Shown here in pieces: positions 63,774-64,000 of a stretch of 64,000 nt of DNA (position 1 is its first letter; the number at the start of each line of letters is the position of its first letter). A program made the translations under genes and the position numbers. The notes beneath the pieces were generated by a model. It saw nothing but the letters and a program-made list of their open reading frames with translations. It had not been told where the DNA came from and did no database searches. Origin of the DNA: Loktanella sp. 3ANDIMAR09 (lineage in GTDB: Bacteria; Pseudomonadota; Alphaproteobacteria; Rhodobacterales; Rhodobacteraceae); contig NZ_LJAK01000007.1 in assembly GCF_001420005.1 (NCBI RefSeq), forward strand, positions 1-64,000, read 5' to 3'.

Positions 63774-63835
63774 TTCTTCTGGCTAGAAATATCCCGGAGG
63801 TTCGGAGGCAGCGCCTCCGATCGGCGCAGCCGACC
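63774..63835 (-). repeat. dispersed double-hairpin repeat, copy 7 (inverted)
   Basis: Read on the minus strand: TCGGC-TGC-GCCGA, then GGAGGC-GCT-GCCTCC, then CTCCGGGATATTT and a CCAGAAGAAG tail. It lies between the lipoprotein gene and meaB and matches copy 4 in structure. Confidence 0.7.
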
Positions 63836-63850
63836 CCGACAGGAGAAGCA

Positions 63851-64000
63851 ATGACCGACATTCCCGCCATGGCTCAGGCGTTGCGTGCAGGCGACAGGCG
63901 CGCGCTGGCCCGCGCGATCACCCTGATCGAAAGCGGCAGGCCAGATCACCGCGATCGGGCGCTGGCACTGCTCGATGCGGTCGGGTCCGACCGTCAGGCC
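63851..64000 (+). CDS. meaB: methylmalonyl-CoA mutase-associated GTPase MeaB (partial, runs off the right edge)
   Basis: The first 50 codons are visible: MTDIPAMAQALRAGDRRALARAITLIESGRPDHR, the N-terminal helical start typical of MeaB/ArgK GTPases, which protect the B12-dependent mutase. The GTP-binding motifs would lie beyond the edge. AGGAGAAGCA precedes the start. Its presence agrees with propionate metabolism by prpE. Confidence 0.8.
   Translation, partial: MTDIPAMAQALRAGDRRALARAITLIESGRPDHRDRALALLDAVGSDRQA

Overview
The window looks like a chromosomal segment from an alphaproteobacterium of the Rhodobacteraceae (Roseobacter group). The signs are high GC with short gene spacing and many 4-bp ATGA overlaps, a dnaG-rpoD pair followed by a HlyU-family gene, a Rhodobacteraceae-style Hint protein, a Mur-like box in front of a heavy-metal/manganese transporter family gene, GANTC (CcrM-type) sites in front of rpoD, and a dispersed double-hairpin intergenic repeat. 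Species cannot be given from the sequence alone. I see no rRNA, tRNA, CRISPR array, transposase or prophage.

Layout. 1-2.9 kb: an AT-richer island on the minus strand with a C5 cytosine methyltransferase and an overlapping GHKL (MORC/MutL-like) ATPase, probably one arm of a restriction-type defence locus that continues off the left edge. 3.3-7.3 kb: nrdR-ribD, then a complete queC-queD-queE-queF set for preQ1. 7.3-10.4 kb: an orphan membrane histidine kinase and a two-gene unit of a FeeM-like N-acyl amino acid synthase and a methyltransferase. 11.0-15.4 kb: a DUF2218 pair divergent from a four-gene siderophore-type ABC importer. 15.4-18.0 kb: YjbQ, an SDR, and a divergent qorR/qorB pair. 18.1-22.5 kb: hlyU-rpoD-dnaG. 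22.6-24.8 kb: two PaaI-type thioesterases and a MATE transporter. 24.9-26.1 kb: a putative manganese/heavy-metal transporter with a Mur-like box.

26.1-33.9 kb: two paralogous MerR regulators in front of a beta-oxidation cluster (acyl-CoA dehydrogenase, GST, thiolase, FadJ-like protein). An acyl-CoA ligase follows at 35.6-37.2 kb after a Hint protein and a sulfotransferase. 37.3-39.6 kb: a membrane-anchored unknown and a SPOR protein. 39.7-44.3 kb: a nucleoside salvage operon cdd-deoA-deoB-add-upp. 44.4-44.8 kb: two tandem DUF3072 mini-genes, the second only 59 codons. 44.8-50.9 kb: a VOC-bicupin fusion, malic enzyme maeB, prpE and a CIA30-family gene. 50.9-58.8 kb: nadK, glyA, a DsbA/FrnE-like protein, a tail-anchored unknown, a hydrolase with rbsD, an entericidin-like lipoprotein, a small membrane protein and mprF. 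58.9-64 kb: an HIBADH-family dehydrogenase, an AT-rich cargo gene with a C-terminal nucleoside-deoxyribosyltransferase/TIR-like domain, lepA, a cupin, a lipoprotein and the start of meaB at the right edge.

Most of the window is housekeeping and central carbon metabolism. The places most worth a second look are the two AT-rich cargo insertions (153-2868 and 59782-60927), the replication/cell-cycle signals upstream of nrdR, dnaG and rpoD, the FeeM-methyltransferase pair, and the compensatory changes in the double-hairpin repeat family.
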